From an uncultured bacterium (lineage in GTDB: Bacteria; Planctomycetota; GCA-002687715), in the NCBI GenBank assembly GCA_902826835.1, contig CADEGH010000002.1, positions 1-64,000 of the forward strand: a DNA stretch of 64,000 nucleotides. The letters run 5' to 3'. Below, piece after piece: positions 44,248-52,991 of the stretch. How positions within the stretch are numbered: position 1 is the first letter of the stretch; the number at the start of each line of letters is the position of its first letter. Position numbers and translations under genes: made by a program. The notes beneath the pieces were generated by a model. The model saw nothing but the letters and a program-made list of their open reading frames with translations. It was not told where the DNA came from and ran no database searches.

Positions 44248-45327
44248 ATGCCCACCACCGACTGCCTGATCATCGGGGCCGGGCCAGCCGGGTCGCTTCT
44301 CGCTCGGCAGTTGGCTCGCGACGGTCTTGTGACCACGCTGCTCCACCGCCCCGCTCCGAGGGTTCGCGGTCTCGGAGAGACCATCCTCCCCACCGCGCAC
44401 CCGCTCCTGGTCCGCCTCGGAGTCGAGAAGACCCTCCGGCAGGACGGATTCCTCGCGCCCCTGGAGCACGGCATCGCGTGGGGCGAGGACGCGCTTGCGG
44501 TGCGCGAAGGCGATCCGGCCTCGCCAGGATACTTGGTCGACCGCGAGCGGTTTGACGAAGGACTGCGTTCCGAAGCCAAGGCCGCGGGCGCCACGGTGAT
44601 CGAAGTCCGCGATCTCCACGGATGCGCGGAGGACGCCCTCGCTTCGGGCCTCGTGGCCGAGGTCGCCGCAGGAGCGACCATCCGCTTACGAGCCCGGGCG
44701 GTGGCGGTGGCCGCGGGCCGCAATCTGGCGGCCTCGCTCGTTCGCTCCTTGGTGCGCGTGGAACTGCCGGAGACAGTCGCAATCTTCGCCCACTCAGAGA
44801 CCCGAGAACCCGAGCGCCAAACCCACATCGTGGCGGTCCCCGAAGGCTGGTGGTGGAGTGTCCCGACCCAAGGGGGAGGTCGAGGCCTCGCTCTCTTTGC
44901 CGACCCGGAAGAAGTGCGCGCTCGAGGGCGAGGCGAGCTGTGGTCGAACGCCCGCCGGGCGGCCCTCCTCCACTTGCCGTTCATTCCGGTCGTCCCCGAA
45001 GCCTCGGTGTTGGCATCGGCACGCAGCCGCGAGTCTGTCTCCCCGGTGTGGCTCGTCGGCGATTCCGCCTCCGCGCTCGACCCCCTCTCGACCCAGGGCG
45101 TCGAGAAGGCACTCGCTTCGGCCGAACGGGCCGCCTCCATCGTCCAAGAGTGCCTATCCTCGCCACAGAAAGAGCCGGACCTCCGCGCCTACCAGCGCGA
45201 GTGGGAGCATCGTCTCTTCATGCTCCACGCCCAGCGCACTCAGGAGCTCTACCGATCCGAGACGCGCTTCCCGGACCGCCCGTTTTGGCGCAAACGCCGG
45301 CAACCGCTCGTTCGATACCACGCTTAG
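44248..45327 (+). CDS. qhpG: FAD-dependent monooxygenase of the QHNDH locus (QhpG-like)
   Basis: A 359-residue flavoprotein of the halogenase/hydroxylase type: N-terminal Rossmann motif GAGPAGS, the GLGETILP segment, and the second FAD motif GDSASALDPLSTQGVEKA. In characterised QHNDH systems QhpG hydroxylates the tryptophan of the gamma subunit that becomes cysteine tryptophylquinone; this assignment rests on that chemistry and on the convergent position beside qhpE. It seems somewhat shorter than the proteobacterial enzyme as I remember it. The 30-base gap to the secreted-protein gene and the hairpin suggest shared transcription with separate translation control. Confidence 0.8.
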   Translation: MPTTDCLIIGAGPAGSLLARQLARDGLVTTLLHRPAPRVRGLGETILPTAHPLLVRLGVEKTLRQDGFLAPLEHGIAWGEDALAVREGDPASPGYLVDRERFDEGLRSEAKAAGATVIEVRDLHGCAEDALASGLVAEVAAGATIRLRARAVAVAAGRNLAASLVRSLVRVELPETVAIFAHSETREPERQTHIVAVPEGWWWSVPTQGGGRGLALFADPEEVRARGRGELWSNARRAALLHLPFIPVVPEASVLASARSRESVSPVWLVGDSASALDPLSTQGVEKALASAERAASIVQECLSSPQKEPDLRAYQREWEHRLFMLHAQRTQELYRSETRFPDRPFWRKRRQPLVRYHA

Positions 45328-45340
45328 CGCGGCCAGACCG

Positions 45341-45994
45341 TCAAGGCGGCGGCAGCGCGTCTTGGGCCGCCAGCGCTCTCGCCAAGAAGCCCGTGACGTT
45401 TGCGCACGCGAAGCTCGGGCCGTGGAAATTGCGCTCACGAGGCAGACCGTCGACATCGCGAGGATAGGGGCTCGCCCAATAGCGAATCCGCCCGGAAGAC
45501 TCCTCACGCCGCGGTTGATCCCGAGGGCAGTGGGGATCGACCAACACACCCTGGACGCCCGGCAGACTCCCGGGCCAAGCGGCGAGCCCTCGTACTTCGG
45601 CCGGCGCCACCAGAAGAATGCCGGCCTCGAGGATGGTCTCGACCACGGAAGCCAGGGCGGGAACGAGTCGCGCATCGACCGAGCCCAGGCTCAGGTTGAT
45701 GATGCGCGGACGCGCTTCGAACGCGGCCCGAAGCGCACCCGCCAGCGCGGAAGGCGAGGTGCGCGGGGTGCTTCCAAAGATGCGCACGGACAGGAGGGTG
45801 AGCCCGGGACAGAGATCGAGGATGGCGGCCGCTGCGGCAGTCCCGTGACCAATCTCGTCCGCATGGGGCTCCCTCGGCTTGGACAGGACTCCGCTGGCCC
45901 AGTCACCCGCCCACTCGATCTTTCCGCCGCGGTCCCGGATGTGCGGATGGGTCGGCGCGATGCCGCTGTCCAGGAGCGCGACCTTCAGATTCAC
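45341..45994 (-). CDS. qhpE: Subtilisin-like maturation protease (QhpE-like)
   Basis: A compact 217-residue S8-family protease without signal peptide or propeptide: catalytic Asp in ALLDSGIAPTHPHI, His in IGHGTAAAAAI, Ser in FHGPSFACANVTG. In QHNDH biogenesis QhpE cuts the leader from the crosslinked gamma subunit in the cytoplasm, and the small size and lack of export signal fit that role. The GTG start overlaps the qhpB stop (GTGA). Its tail faces the end of qhpG 14 bases away. Confidence 0.85.
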   Translation of the reverse strand: MNLKVALLDSGIAPTHPHIRDRGGKIEWAGDWASGVLSKPREPHADEIGHGTAAAAAILDLCPGLTLLSVRIFGSTPRTSPSALAGALRAAFEARPRIINLSLGSVDARLVPALASVVETILEAGILLVAPAEVRGLAAWPGSLPGVQGVLVDPHCPRDQPRREESSGRIRYWASPYPRDVDGLPRERNFHGPSFACANVTGFLARALAAQDALPPP

Positions 45995-47145
45995 TCCACG
46001 ACCGTCGTGAGGATCGAGCCGTCGAGTTCACCGCCGAACTCGATGGTGCGCAAAGGCTGGTGGAACTCGTCGAGCACCACAAGTTCGTGGCCGCGGCCGA
46101 CCAGGTACGACTTCTTCCCATCCGGCGAAACCGCAGCGAGGCCGAGCCCATTGCGGAACTTGCCGACTCCTTCTCGAACCATGCGCCCCGCAACGAGGTC
46201 GTAGGTGATCAGCCGGATCTCGTTTTCGCCCGATTCGCGACCCCGTCCACCGCCGGAAAACGACTCGGTGACGCCGATCTTCTTGTCGAGCGAAATTTCG
46301 AGCCGACCACCGGGGACATTGGAGCCCCACTCGACGAGATTGCCGATCTTCATGGTCTCGAGATCGAGGTCGACGAGGCCACTCAGGGAGCGGTTCTTCT
46401 TCACCGGGTCCCGCATGCGGTAAATCATGCGGTACGCCTTGTGGTTCTTGCCGTCGAAGAAGTCCTCGCCCCCCACCGACAGGGCGCCCATCCCGCCGTA
46501 GAGGGGAGCACTGAGCTCAATCTTCCCGGTCTCCTTGAGCGTGGCTCCGTCGAGGATCACGAGATCCCTCCCGAACACATGCCAGGACTTCCCGTCGGGG
46601 CTGATCCGAGCTCCGGAGCGAATCTCCTTCGGCAGCTCTTTAGACCGTTTTTCGATCTCCTGATCCTTCAGCCGGTAGTAGAGCCACTCCGGCTCTTCGA
46701 TCACGAAGTGATCCGGCAGCGCCTTAACCCGGTCGACCTTCACGTACCAGTGAGTCCCGCCCGGACACTCCTTCACCGAGTCCACCCGGATGATGTAGCC
46801 ATCCTGCTTGAAGGTGTGGGTATCCAGGATCTTCATGGTGGCCAAGTCGATCACTTCGACTTGGCTGCGCTGGGCGGTGGTCATGAACAGCCGACGCTGG
46901 TCGTGCGCCAAGACTTGGGAGTGCGCGACTCCGCCTTGGAACTGGACTTGCGCGACTTCGCGATCAAGGACGGGATCGAACTTCACCAGCCAATCCGGCC
47001 ACCGGCGAAAGAAAAAGTGCGGCTTGGCCACCGCGGGGGCGGCGGGAGGGGTGACGGCAGCGTCCACGGGAGCGGCGGGCGGCGGCGGGGTCTGCCCGAG
47101 CCCGCTCGCACAAGCCAGGGCGATGAGGAGGACCAGTCTCTTCAT
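45991..47145 (-). CDS. qhpB: QHNDH beta subunit, seven-bladed propeller
   Basis: A 384-residue exported beta-propeller subunit. Signal peptide MKRLVLLIALACASGLG is followed by a Pro/Ala-rich spacer (residues about 20-42), then propeller strands (VIDLATMKILDTHTFKQDGY, RISPDGKSWHVFGRDLVILD, AAVSPDGKKSYLVGRGHELVVLD). In QHNDH the beta subunit holds the gamma subunit near the CTQ active site in the periplasm. The spacer is unusual and may be a linker to the membrane or cell surface. Its ATG overlaps the gamma subunit stop (ATGA), and its stop overlaps qhpE. Confidence 0.85.
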   Translation of the reverse strand: MKRLVLLIALACASGLGQTPPPPAAPVDAAVTPPAAPAVAKPHFFFRRWPDWLVKFDPVLDREVAQVQFQGGVAHSQVLAHDQRRLFMTTAQRSQVEVIDLATMKILDTHTFKQDGYIIRVDSVKECPGGTHWYVKVDRVKALPDHFVIEEPEWLYYRLKDQEIEKRSKELPKEIRSGARISPDGKSWHVFGRDLVILDGATLKETGKIELSAPLYGGMGALSVGGEDFFDGKNHKAYRMIYRMRDPVKKNRSLSGLVDLDLETMKIGNLVEWGSNVPGGRLEISLDKKIGVTESFSGGGRGRESGENEIRLITYDLVAGRMVREGVGKFRNGLGLAAVSPDGKKSYLVGRGHELVVLDEFHQPLRTIEFGGELDGSILTTVVE

Positions 47146-47468
47146 GGGAACACCAGATCGATCGACGACCAGTCTTTGACGGGAGCCCCGCAGGAGTTGG
47201 TCCACTTCGGGAAGTTGGTGAGCGCGTCCGGAACCTGCGCCGGCCAATAACACGAGTGGTAGCAGTCGTAGAGATCGCGTTCGATCGGCGTGCACAACCC
47301 GTGGGTGCCGCCGCCTTGGTCGACTTCCCACCCCGGCGCGAAGATGGTGGTGCATCCGAAGGGCGGATCCGGGTCGTTGAGAGCGCGAATCAAGCCGGCG
47401 TCTTTGACGGCGAGGCGCAACAGAATCTGAGCCTTCAGGTTGGCGGGCTGGAGATGCCGCATGGTCAT
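47142..47468 (-). CDS. qhpC: QHNDH gamma subunit precursor, CTQ and three thioether crosslinks
   Basis: A 108-residue precursor: a basic, hydrophobic leader of about 32 residues, then the catalytic chain. Every crosslinking residue of the structurally known gamma subunit is present with one constant offset of 32: Cys39-Glu48, Cys59-Asp65 and Cys73-Asp81 (thioether pairs 7-16, 27-33, 41-49 in mature numbering) and Cys69-Trp75 (37-43), which form cysteine tryptophylquinone. The core phrases FAPGWEVD, GLCTPIERDLYDC and YWPAQVPD match the family. One extra cysteine (Cys93) is unexplained. The ATG overlaps the qhpD stop (ATGA), and its own stop overlaps qhpB. Confidence 0.93.
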   Translation of the reverse strand: MTMRHLQPANLKAQILLRLAVKDAGLIRALNDPDPPFGCTTIFAPGWEVDQGGGTHGLCTPIERDLYDCYHSCYWPAQVPDALTNFPKWTNSCGAPVKDWSSIDLVFP

Positions 47469-48967
47469 ACGAGCTCCGTGGCTTCTGCCATGGGCACTGC
47501 ACGGGGCAGGCCCAGTCGTTCGTCGTGTCCGGTCAGGCGATCCAAGTAGGACGGATTGCGCGCGTGCACCCGCCCGTAGACTTCGAGACCGAGCGAAGTC
47601 CAGGAGCGGATCCAGTCGCAGAGGTGGAGGTTGGGCGCGGTTTCGTCGTGCGTCCGCACGTACGCCTCGTGGTAGCAGCCACCGCTGCACACCGGGCGGG
47701 CAAAGCAGGAGTGACAATCGATCTTGGCGGAGATGTGTCCGCGAGCGAGGAAGTCGCCGCGTTTGGTCTCGTCGACGCCCGAGCTCACATGTCCGACTTC
47801 GTGTTTCCCGGACTCGACGAAGCGGTGGCAGAGCCCGAGGTCCCCTTCGGTCGACACCCCGAGCAAGCCCAGGCCGGCGCCACAGGGATGAGCCTTGTTG
47901 ACCCCGAGGTGCAATTCGCGGACGAGATCGTTGAGATTGGAGAAGCCGTGTTTGCGGTTCGCAAACGCCGATTCGAGCCAGTCGTCCGAGAGCTCCCGGA
48001 ACGCCGCCAACACCTGCGCGTAGTTCGACGGTGACAGCGCGTAGTCCCGGCCGGGGGCGGAAGTCACCGGGGCAAAGCCCACTTCGTCGAAGCCGAGCTC
48101 GGAGACCAAGTGGCGGTAGATCCCGATCACATCGGTTTGACCCGCGGTGAGGGTGACCCGCGCGCCGATCGGTCGACCGCCAGGCCGCCGCGCCGCGAGC
48201 AAGGCCCGGATGCGCGGGAGTATCTCGTCGTACGAGCCGCGCCCGCTCTTGAACTTGCGATGCCGGTCGTGCTGGTCCTTGTTGCCGTCGATCGAGATGT
48301 TGACCCCGAATTGATGGTCGATGAGGAACTGCACCACTTCGGGTGACAAGAGTGACGCATTGGTGGTGAGGGCGAAGCCGACCTGGCGCCCCTTCTCATC
48401 CGCGAGCGCCTTGGCCTTGGCCACCGCGGACCGAATCACCTCGAAATTGAGCAGCGTTTCTCCGCCGAAGAAGGTCACGGTCAACGGGCCACGGCCCGCC
48501 GCGGTCTTGAAGAGAAACTCGACCGACTCCTGCGCGACCGCCGAGGTCATCATGGGCGCGCGCGCCTTAGCCCCGAGCTTCGGCGCCTCGGTCAGGCGGT
48601 CCTCTCCGTATTCGTAGCAATAAGTGCAGGAGAGGTTGCACTTGTTGGTGACGTTCAGGACGAGGGTCTGCAGAGGGTAATTGGCGGCGCCGGTGGAAGG
48701 CCGAAGCGCCGGCTCGGTGCCGACGGGCAAAATCAAACCCAAGCCGACGAGCTCGTCGAGCGCTCCGCGAGCCTCGTCTCGCTGTTCCTCGGGAGTGGAC
48801 TCCAAGTAGTCCTCGGGGATGAGCCCTCCCACCGTGTCGAAGCTGGTGAGAAGCTCCTCCGTGATGGCATCGAGCCGGAGGATCGACGCGGTGGTGGTCG
48901 CGTACACGTACGGGACTTCACCGGCCCGGTAGCGATGCTGCAAGGTCGTTCGGTAGCGAAGGCTCAT
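47465..48967 (-). CDS. qhpD: Radical SAM/SPASM thioether-forming enzyme for the gamma subunit (QhpD)
   Basis: A 500-residue radical SAM protein. The SAM cluster motif is Cys110-x3-Cys114-x2-Cys117 (KCNLSCTYCYEYGED). The C-terminal third has the SPASM cysteine set (HPCGAGLGLLGVSTEGD, CHRFVESG, CHSCFARPVCSGGCYHE, CDWIRSW). QhpD makes the Cys-to-Asp/Glu thioether bonds in the gamma peptide. The start at 48967 overlaps the qhpA stop (ATGA); an ATG 12 bases upstream is also in frame but unlikely. Directly followed by its peptide substrate gene. Confidence 0.93.
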   Translation of the reverse strand: MSLRYRTTLQHRYRAGEVPYVYATTTASILRLDAITEELLTSFDTVGGLIPEDYLESTPEEQRDEARGALDELVGLGLILPVGTEPALRPSTGAANYPLQTLVLNVTNKCNLSCTYCYEYGEDRLTEAPKLGAKARAPMMTSAVAQESVEFLFKTAAGRGPLTVTFFGGETLLNFEVIRSAVAKAKALADEKGRQVGFALTTNASLLSPEVVQFLIDHQFGVNISIDGNKDQHDRHRKFKSGRGSYDEILPRIRALLAARRPGGRPIGARVTLTAGQTDVIGIYRHLVSELGFDEVGFAPVTSAPGRDYALSPSNYAQVLAAFRELSDDWLESAFANRKHGFSNLNDLVRELHLGVNKAHPCGAGLGLLGVSTEGDLGLCHRFVESGKHEVGHVSSGVDETKRGDFLARGHISAKIDCHSCFARPVCSGGCYHEAYVRTHDETAPNLHLCDWIRSWTSLGLEVYGRVHARNPSYLDRLTGHDERLGLPRAVPMAEATELV

Positions 48968-51117
48968 CGTCGGTCCCAATCGTACTGGTCCCAGCGGACG
49001 TACAGCGGCACCGTGACCAAGAGATGGCCGCGCGCGCGGAAGAGCTTCTTTTCCATGACCGGAGGTGCGTTCGGGTCGATGGGAGGAGCCGCGGCGACCA
49101 CGGGTGGAGTCGCGGCCTTTTCGGGCGGCGGCGCCGTTTCGGTGGCGGCGGGCGGCGTCACCGCGGGAGGAGCAACTTCACCCGGCGGCGGCGGAGTGGC
49201 AGCGGGAGTCTCAGGCGGGCTCGGGGGTGGGGTTCGTCCCTCCTCCCCCTCTTTTTTCGGAGCCGGTTCCGGAGGCGGAGGCGGCTTCGGTTTCGGAGGG
49301 AGGATCTGAACGTTCAGCTCACAACTCGCGGTGACGTAGACATCACCGATGTTGTTGGCCTGCCAGCGGCGAGCCGGATTCGGGCCTTCGATGTTGGGCG
49401 TGAACAGCGCGGTCACCGGATCCAAGGTGCCGACATACTGGAGATCGTCATCGTTCTCCCGCACCGAGAACTCTTCGAGCCCCCAAGTCACCGGCACCTG
49501 TTTGACTTTGAAGTCGTCGGCGGTGTAAGGCTTGTCGTCCGGGCCCCGGTTCATCGCGTAGGCCTCGAAGCGCTCGAGCTGCTTCGGCCGCTGCGTGCCG
49601 CCTACCCGCGAAAAGCCCTCCTCGGGATAGATCTTGAGGTAGTCGACGGTGTCGTAGAGGAGCACGTTCTTGGGGCCTAGGTGCGAGCGGAAACTGAGAG
49701 CACGGCGGCCCTGGTCGGCACCGCGCGCGACATCCACGGTCAAGTTCACGTGCGAGGCGTCCCGGCGGGTCACCGCTTTGACGGTCACCCCTGCACCGAG
49801 GAACCAATCCTCGGGGGTCATTCCCTCCGGGAAGTTTTGCCCGAATACGCTCAGCTCTTGCCCGAGCCCCGGCACCATCAGCGCGCCATTCGTGACGTCA
49901 TGGATCGCCGCCGCTTCGCGCTTGCGATGCAGGGTCACATCCATGCCGAGTTCGGACCAATCACCGAAGAAGATGCGGCCCTCGAACTGATTCCAATCCT
50001 CCGAGAGCAGGAGCACTTCCTTGAGCTGCTTGGGCTCGGCCGGGAACTGCGCGGCATCGACATCGCTGCGTCCCCGCCACGAGTATCCGGCGTAGAGAAC
50101 CGACTTGCCGGTTCGCGTTACCGAAGCGACTGGATAGGGCGCGGGATCAACGCCGAGATAGCGCAGCGTCCATTGGGTCTGAAAGCTGTTCTCGCCGTTC
50201 TTCGTAATGACCACTTCGCCCTGCACCGCGCCTCGACCCATTTCATGGCCGACTACCACCCACGTTCCCGCGACCGGCACTTCGCGTTTTTGGACCTGCC
50301 ACTCTTTCCAACTGTCGGTGAAGAGCGGGGCCTTCTTCGCGAGTTCGCCCAAGACCTTGTCCGCCCGATCACTCCCACGGCGCGATTCGCGGCGGCGGGT
50401 CATCTCGGCTTCGATCTCGGGCTCCGAAGCCTCGTCGAAGCGAAACCCATCCCCGCCCATGTTTTCTCGGCCGCGGAAGGCCTGCCAGTCCGCCAAGGGG
50501 AAAAACGCCAAGTGGGTGGCCTTGAGCAATTTCCATTCTTGCTCGTCGCGCTGCTGAGAGAGGACGCGCCCGAGTGTGTGACAGGGCGCGCAGGTTTGGC
50601 GCAGATCCTGATCGGCCTCGGACTCGGACCAGTGCACGCGCCGCTCGGCCTCGTAGAGCGCCCGTTTGGCTTCCTCGCGCGTGAGCCCGTGGCTGTTCGC
50701 GAGCGACGAAAGCAACGCCTTGGCGTCGGCGGGCTCGATGCTCAGGTCGTGGTGGCGGATCATCCGCTTGAGCGTGATCTCCCAGCCTTCGGGCGCTTTG
50801 CGCAAGTAGGAAATCCGCGTGAGGAGACTCCCGGGCTTCGTCGGCTCGCCGGGGGTCGGTTCCGCCGCCTTGTGGCAGCTCGCGCAGTGTTTCACCACCA
50901 GCGGGTCCTCGACGGGAATTCCCGGCCGCGGCTTTTTCTCGGCTTCGGCCTCCTCTCCCTCCCGGCGCCGACCCGGCCCGCCTTCTCCGCCCGGTCTGGC
51001 CGCCGCGTCGCCGCCGCCTCGCCCGACCGCCGGCCTGGGCGCGTCTTGAGCCGTCAAGGCCAGGCCCAAGGCAAGGATGATGCAGGTGGTCACGAACGCA
51101 GCGCGCAGGAGCGACAT
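48964..51117 (-). CDS. qhpA: QHNDH alpha subunit, di-haem cytochrome c
   Basis: A 717-residue exported protein with a signal peptide, a low-complexity charged spacer (about 25-65), and a di-haem cytochrome domain: CASCH (Cys78-His82) and CAPCH (Cys176-His180). The remaining beta-rich domains match alpha subunits of quinohemoprotein amine dehydrogenase and pass electrons from CTQ to the haems. An unusual proline/alanine-rich insertion of about 80 residues (about 607-687) interrupts the last beta domain just before its final strands (FRARGHLLVTVPLYVRW). The ATG at 51117 begins the signal peptide; 76 bases separate it from the ABC exporter gene upstream. Confidence 0.88.
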   Translation of the reverse strand: MSLLRAAFVTTCIILALGLALTAQDAPRPAVGRGGGDAAARPGGEGGPGRRREGEEAEAEKKPRPGIPVEDPLVVKHCASCHKAAEPTPGEPTKPGSLLTRISYLRKAPEGWEITLKRMIRHHDLSIEPADAKALLSSLANSHGLTREEAKRALYEAERRVHWSESEADQDLRQTCAPCHTLGRVLSQQRDEQEWKLLKATHLAFFPLADWQAFRGRENMGGDGFRFDEASEPEIEAEMTRRRESRRGSDRADKVLGELAKKAPLFTDSWKEWQVQKREVPVAGTWVVVGHEMGRGAVQGEVVITKNGENSFQTQWTLRYLGVDPAPYPVASVTRTGKSVLYAGYSWRGRSDVDAAQFPAEPKQLKEVLLLSEDWNQFEGRIFFGDWSELGMDVTLHRKREAAAIHDVTNGALMVPGLGQELSVFGQNFPEGMTPEDWFLGAGVTVKAVTRRDASHVNLTVDVARGADQGRRALSFRSHLGPKNVLLYDTVDYLKIYPEEGFSRVGGTQRPKQLERFEAYAMNRGPDDKPYTADDFKVKQVPVTWGLEEFSVRENDDDLQYVGTLDPVTALFTPNIEGPNPARRWQANNIGDVYVTASCELNVQILPPKPKPPPPPEPAPKKEGEEGRTPPPSPPETPAATPPPPGEVAPPAVTPPAATETAPPPEKAATPPVVAAAPPIDPNAPPVMEKKLFRARGHLLVTVPLYVRWDQYDWDRR

Positions 51118-51193
51118 CGAGATCTCCGAATCGGAGGGCGGATCGTAAGGGAAGGCCCCGGCAGAGTCGATGGCCCCCTCCGGATTCTTCGAT

Positions 51194-52936
51194 TCAGGCC
51201 GCGGCGGAACCGAGCCACTGCGCAAACGGGCCCGAACTTTTGGCGAGAAGTTGGGGTTCCCCCTCCTCCACAACCCGCCCCCGCTCGATGACGATCACCC
51301 GGCGGCAAGCGAGGGCGACCCGTGAGCGATGCGTAACCAAGACCAAGGCGCGATCGCGACTCCATTCCGGAAGGGACTGGAGCCAGCGGCCCTCGCGAAT
51401 GGGATCGAGTGCCGCGGTGGGCTCGTCGAGCACCACCAAATCCGCCGGACGCGAGAGTGCTCGGGCCAGCGCCAAGCTCTGCCACTGTCCCTGACTGAGC
51501 TCGGTGCCGCCGGCAAATCGTCGACCCAGCATTGAATCGACACCCTTCGGAAGGCGTGCGAGCAGTTCAGTGACACCAGTTACCTCCCACGCGCGCTGGT
51601 CCATCGCCGACGCTTCGCCGCCGAGTTGGAGGTTGTCGCGCGCGGTGAGTTCGTAGCGCCCGAAGTCTTGGAAGATCGCACTCTCGTGGCTCCGCCACTC
51701 CGAGGGAGAGAGCTCCGCCGCCGGACGACCATCCACCAGAACGCGTCCCGAGGTCGGTTCGTAGAGCCGACAGAGCAGTTTGATGAGGGTCGACTTTCCG
51801 GCGCCGTTGCTGCCGACCACCGCGACGGTGTCGCCGCGCCGAATCTCGAGGTCGATTCGGTCCAGTGCGAGTTCGGTCGCCTGGGGATAACGGAAGGAGA
51901 CCCCCTCCAGTCGCACCGCGTCGAAGGGGACCCGCGCCGAAGCAGTCGCAGGCAGACCTCGCGGCTCTTCTGCGGGCAGGGCCAAGAACTTCTGGAGACT
52001 CTCGAGGAACACCCGATCCTCGTCCAATCCCAACGCCGCGTGGACGAGTCCTTGCAACGCGCCCTGGGCTCGCTGGATGCCCTGGGCGTAGAGAACAAAT
52101 TCCCCGATGCTGATGCGCCCCCTAAATGCCGACAGGCCGAGCCATCCGTACGCCAAGAACAGCGCCGATTGGGTGCCGATCTGAGCAAAGAACGCGCGTC
52201 GCGCGCGGCGGCTCGACAGGTCGAGCCGTTCCCGGTCGAGGTGGACGCGCAGATTCCGCCACTTCGTGGTGAGCCAGGGCGCGAGCCCGAAGAGGCGCAC
52301 CTCTTTGGCGGCGCCCGCTGCGAGCATCAGGCCCCCGAGGTAGCCGGCTTCGCGCTCCGCCGGGGCCGACTTCTCGCGCAAGGCGCGCAAGTCGCGGGTC
52401 ATCAGCCGCCGCACAAACGCCGCCGGAACCGCGGAGGCAAGCGCCAAGCCCCCGAGCAGAGGATCCAGAAAGACGAGCAGGCCCCCGACCGCAACCAGGG
52501 AGATCGAGCTCCCGAGCAACATGTTCAGTCCGGTCAGGGCGCGGGCCGGGCGCGAAACTCCTTCGGATTGGGCTCGGTGCAAAAGGTCGAGAGTCGGAGG
52601 ATCCTCGAGGTGCGCGAGCGAGAGCGCCATCGCCTGCTCTTGGAGCCGACTCTGCACATGCAGGGTCACGCGCTGCGTCTGCGCCTCGCTCTGCACCGCA
52701 AGTGTCTCGCGCACCAACGCCGAGAGCAGGGCGACTCCACCGGCCCAGCCGAGCAACGCCAAAAATCCGCTCTCGGAACCCGCACTCCCGCCAGCCCTGG
52801 CCACCACCGTATCGACCAGAAGCTTCATGAGCCAAAGGCCGACGAGGGGCAGCACCGCGCCGAGGACGTGCAGCGCCGCCACAACGAGCGTACGCCCGCG
52901 TGCTGCCTCCCAAGCCAAGCGAAGTGCCCAGATCAT
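51194..52936 (-). CDS. qhpF: ABC exporter of the QHNDH locus (QhpF-like)
   Basis: A 580-residue half-transporter: N-terminal membrane domain with five to six helices (about 15-310) and a C-terminal ATPase with Walker A GSNGAGKST, signature LSQGQ, and Walker B VVLDEPT. In known QHNDH systems QhpF carries the matured gamma subunit to the periplasm, which fits here because the gamma chain lacks a Sec signal. It is the first gene of the minus-strand operon, with TAGGAT seven bases before its ATG. On sequence alone it could be another type of exporter. Confidence 0.82.
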   Translation of the reverse strand: MIWALRLAWEAARGRTLVVAALHVLGAVLPLVGLWLMKLLVDTVVARAGGSAGSESGFLALLGWAGGVALLSALVRETLAVQSEAQTQRVTLHVQSRLQEQAMALSLAHLEDPPTLDLLHRAQSEGVSRPARALTGLNMLLGSSISLVAVGGLLVFLDPLLGGLALASAVPAAFVRRLMTRDLRALREKSAPAEREAGYLGGLMLAAGAAKEVRLFGLAPWLTTKWRNLRVHLDRERLDLSSRRARRAFFAQIGTQSALFLAYGWLGLSAFRGRISIGEFVLYAQGIQRAQGALQGLVHAALGLDEDRVFLESLQKFLALPAEEPRGLPATASARVPFDAVRLEGVSFRYPQATELALDRIDLEIRRGDTVAVVGSNGAGKSTLIKLLCRLYEPTSGRVLVDGRPAAELSPSEWRSHESAIFQDFGRYELTARDNLQLGGEASAMDQRAWEVTGVTELLARLPKGVDSMLGRRFAGGTELSQGQWQSLALARALSRPADLVVLDEPTAALDPIREGRWLQSLPEWSRDRALVLVTHRSRVALACRRVIVIERGRVVEEGEPQLLAKSSGPFAQWLGSAAA

Positions 52937-52943
52937 CGCCCGG

Positions 52944-52973
52944 ATCCTATGCGAGCACCCGAGCAGTGCGCAA
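52944..52973 (-). promoter_or_regulatory. Candidate promoter of the qhp operon, TTGCGC-18-TAGGAT, leaderless
   Basis: On the minus strand TAGGAT (52944-52949) ends seven bases before the qhpF ATG, with TTGCGC (52968-52973) 18 bases further upstream. Transcription would begin at the start codon. Confidence 0.45.
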
Positions 52974-52991
52974 AGAGGGCCAGGGACTGCC

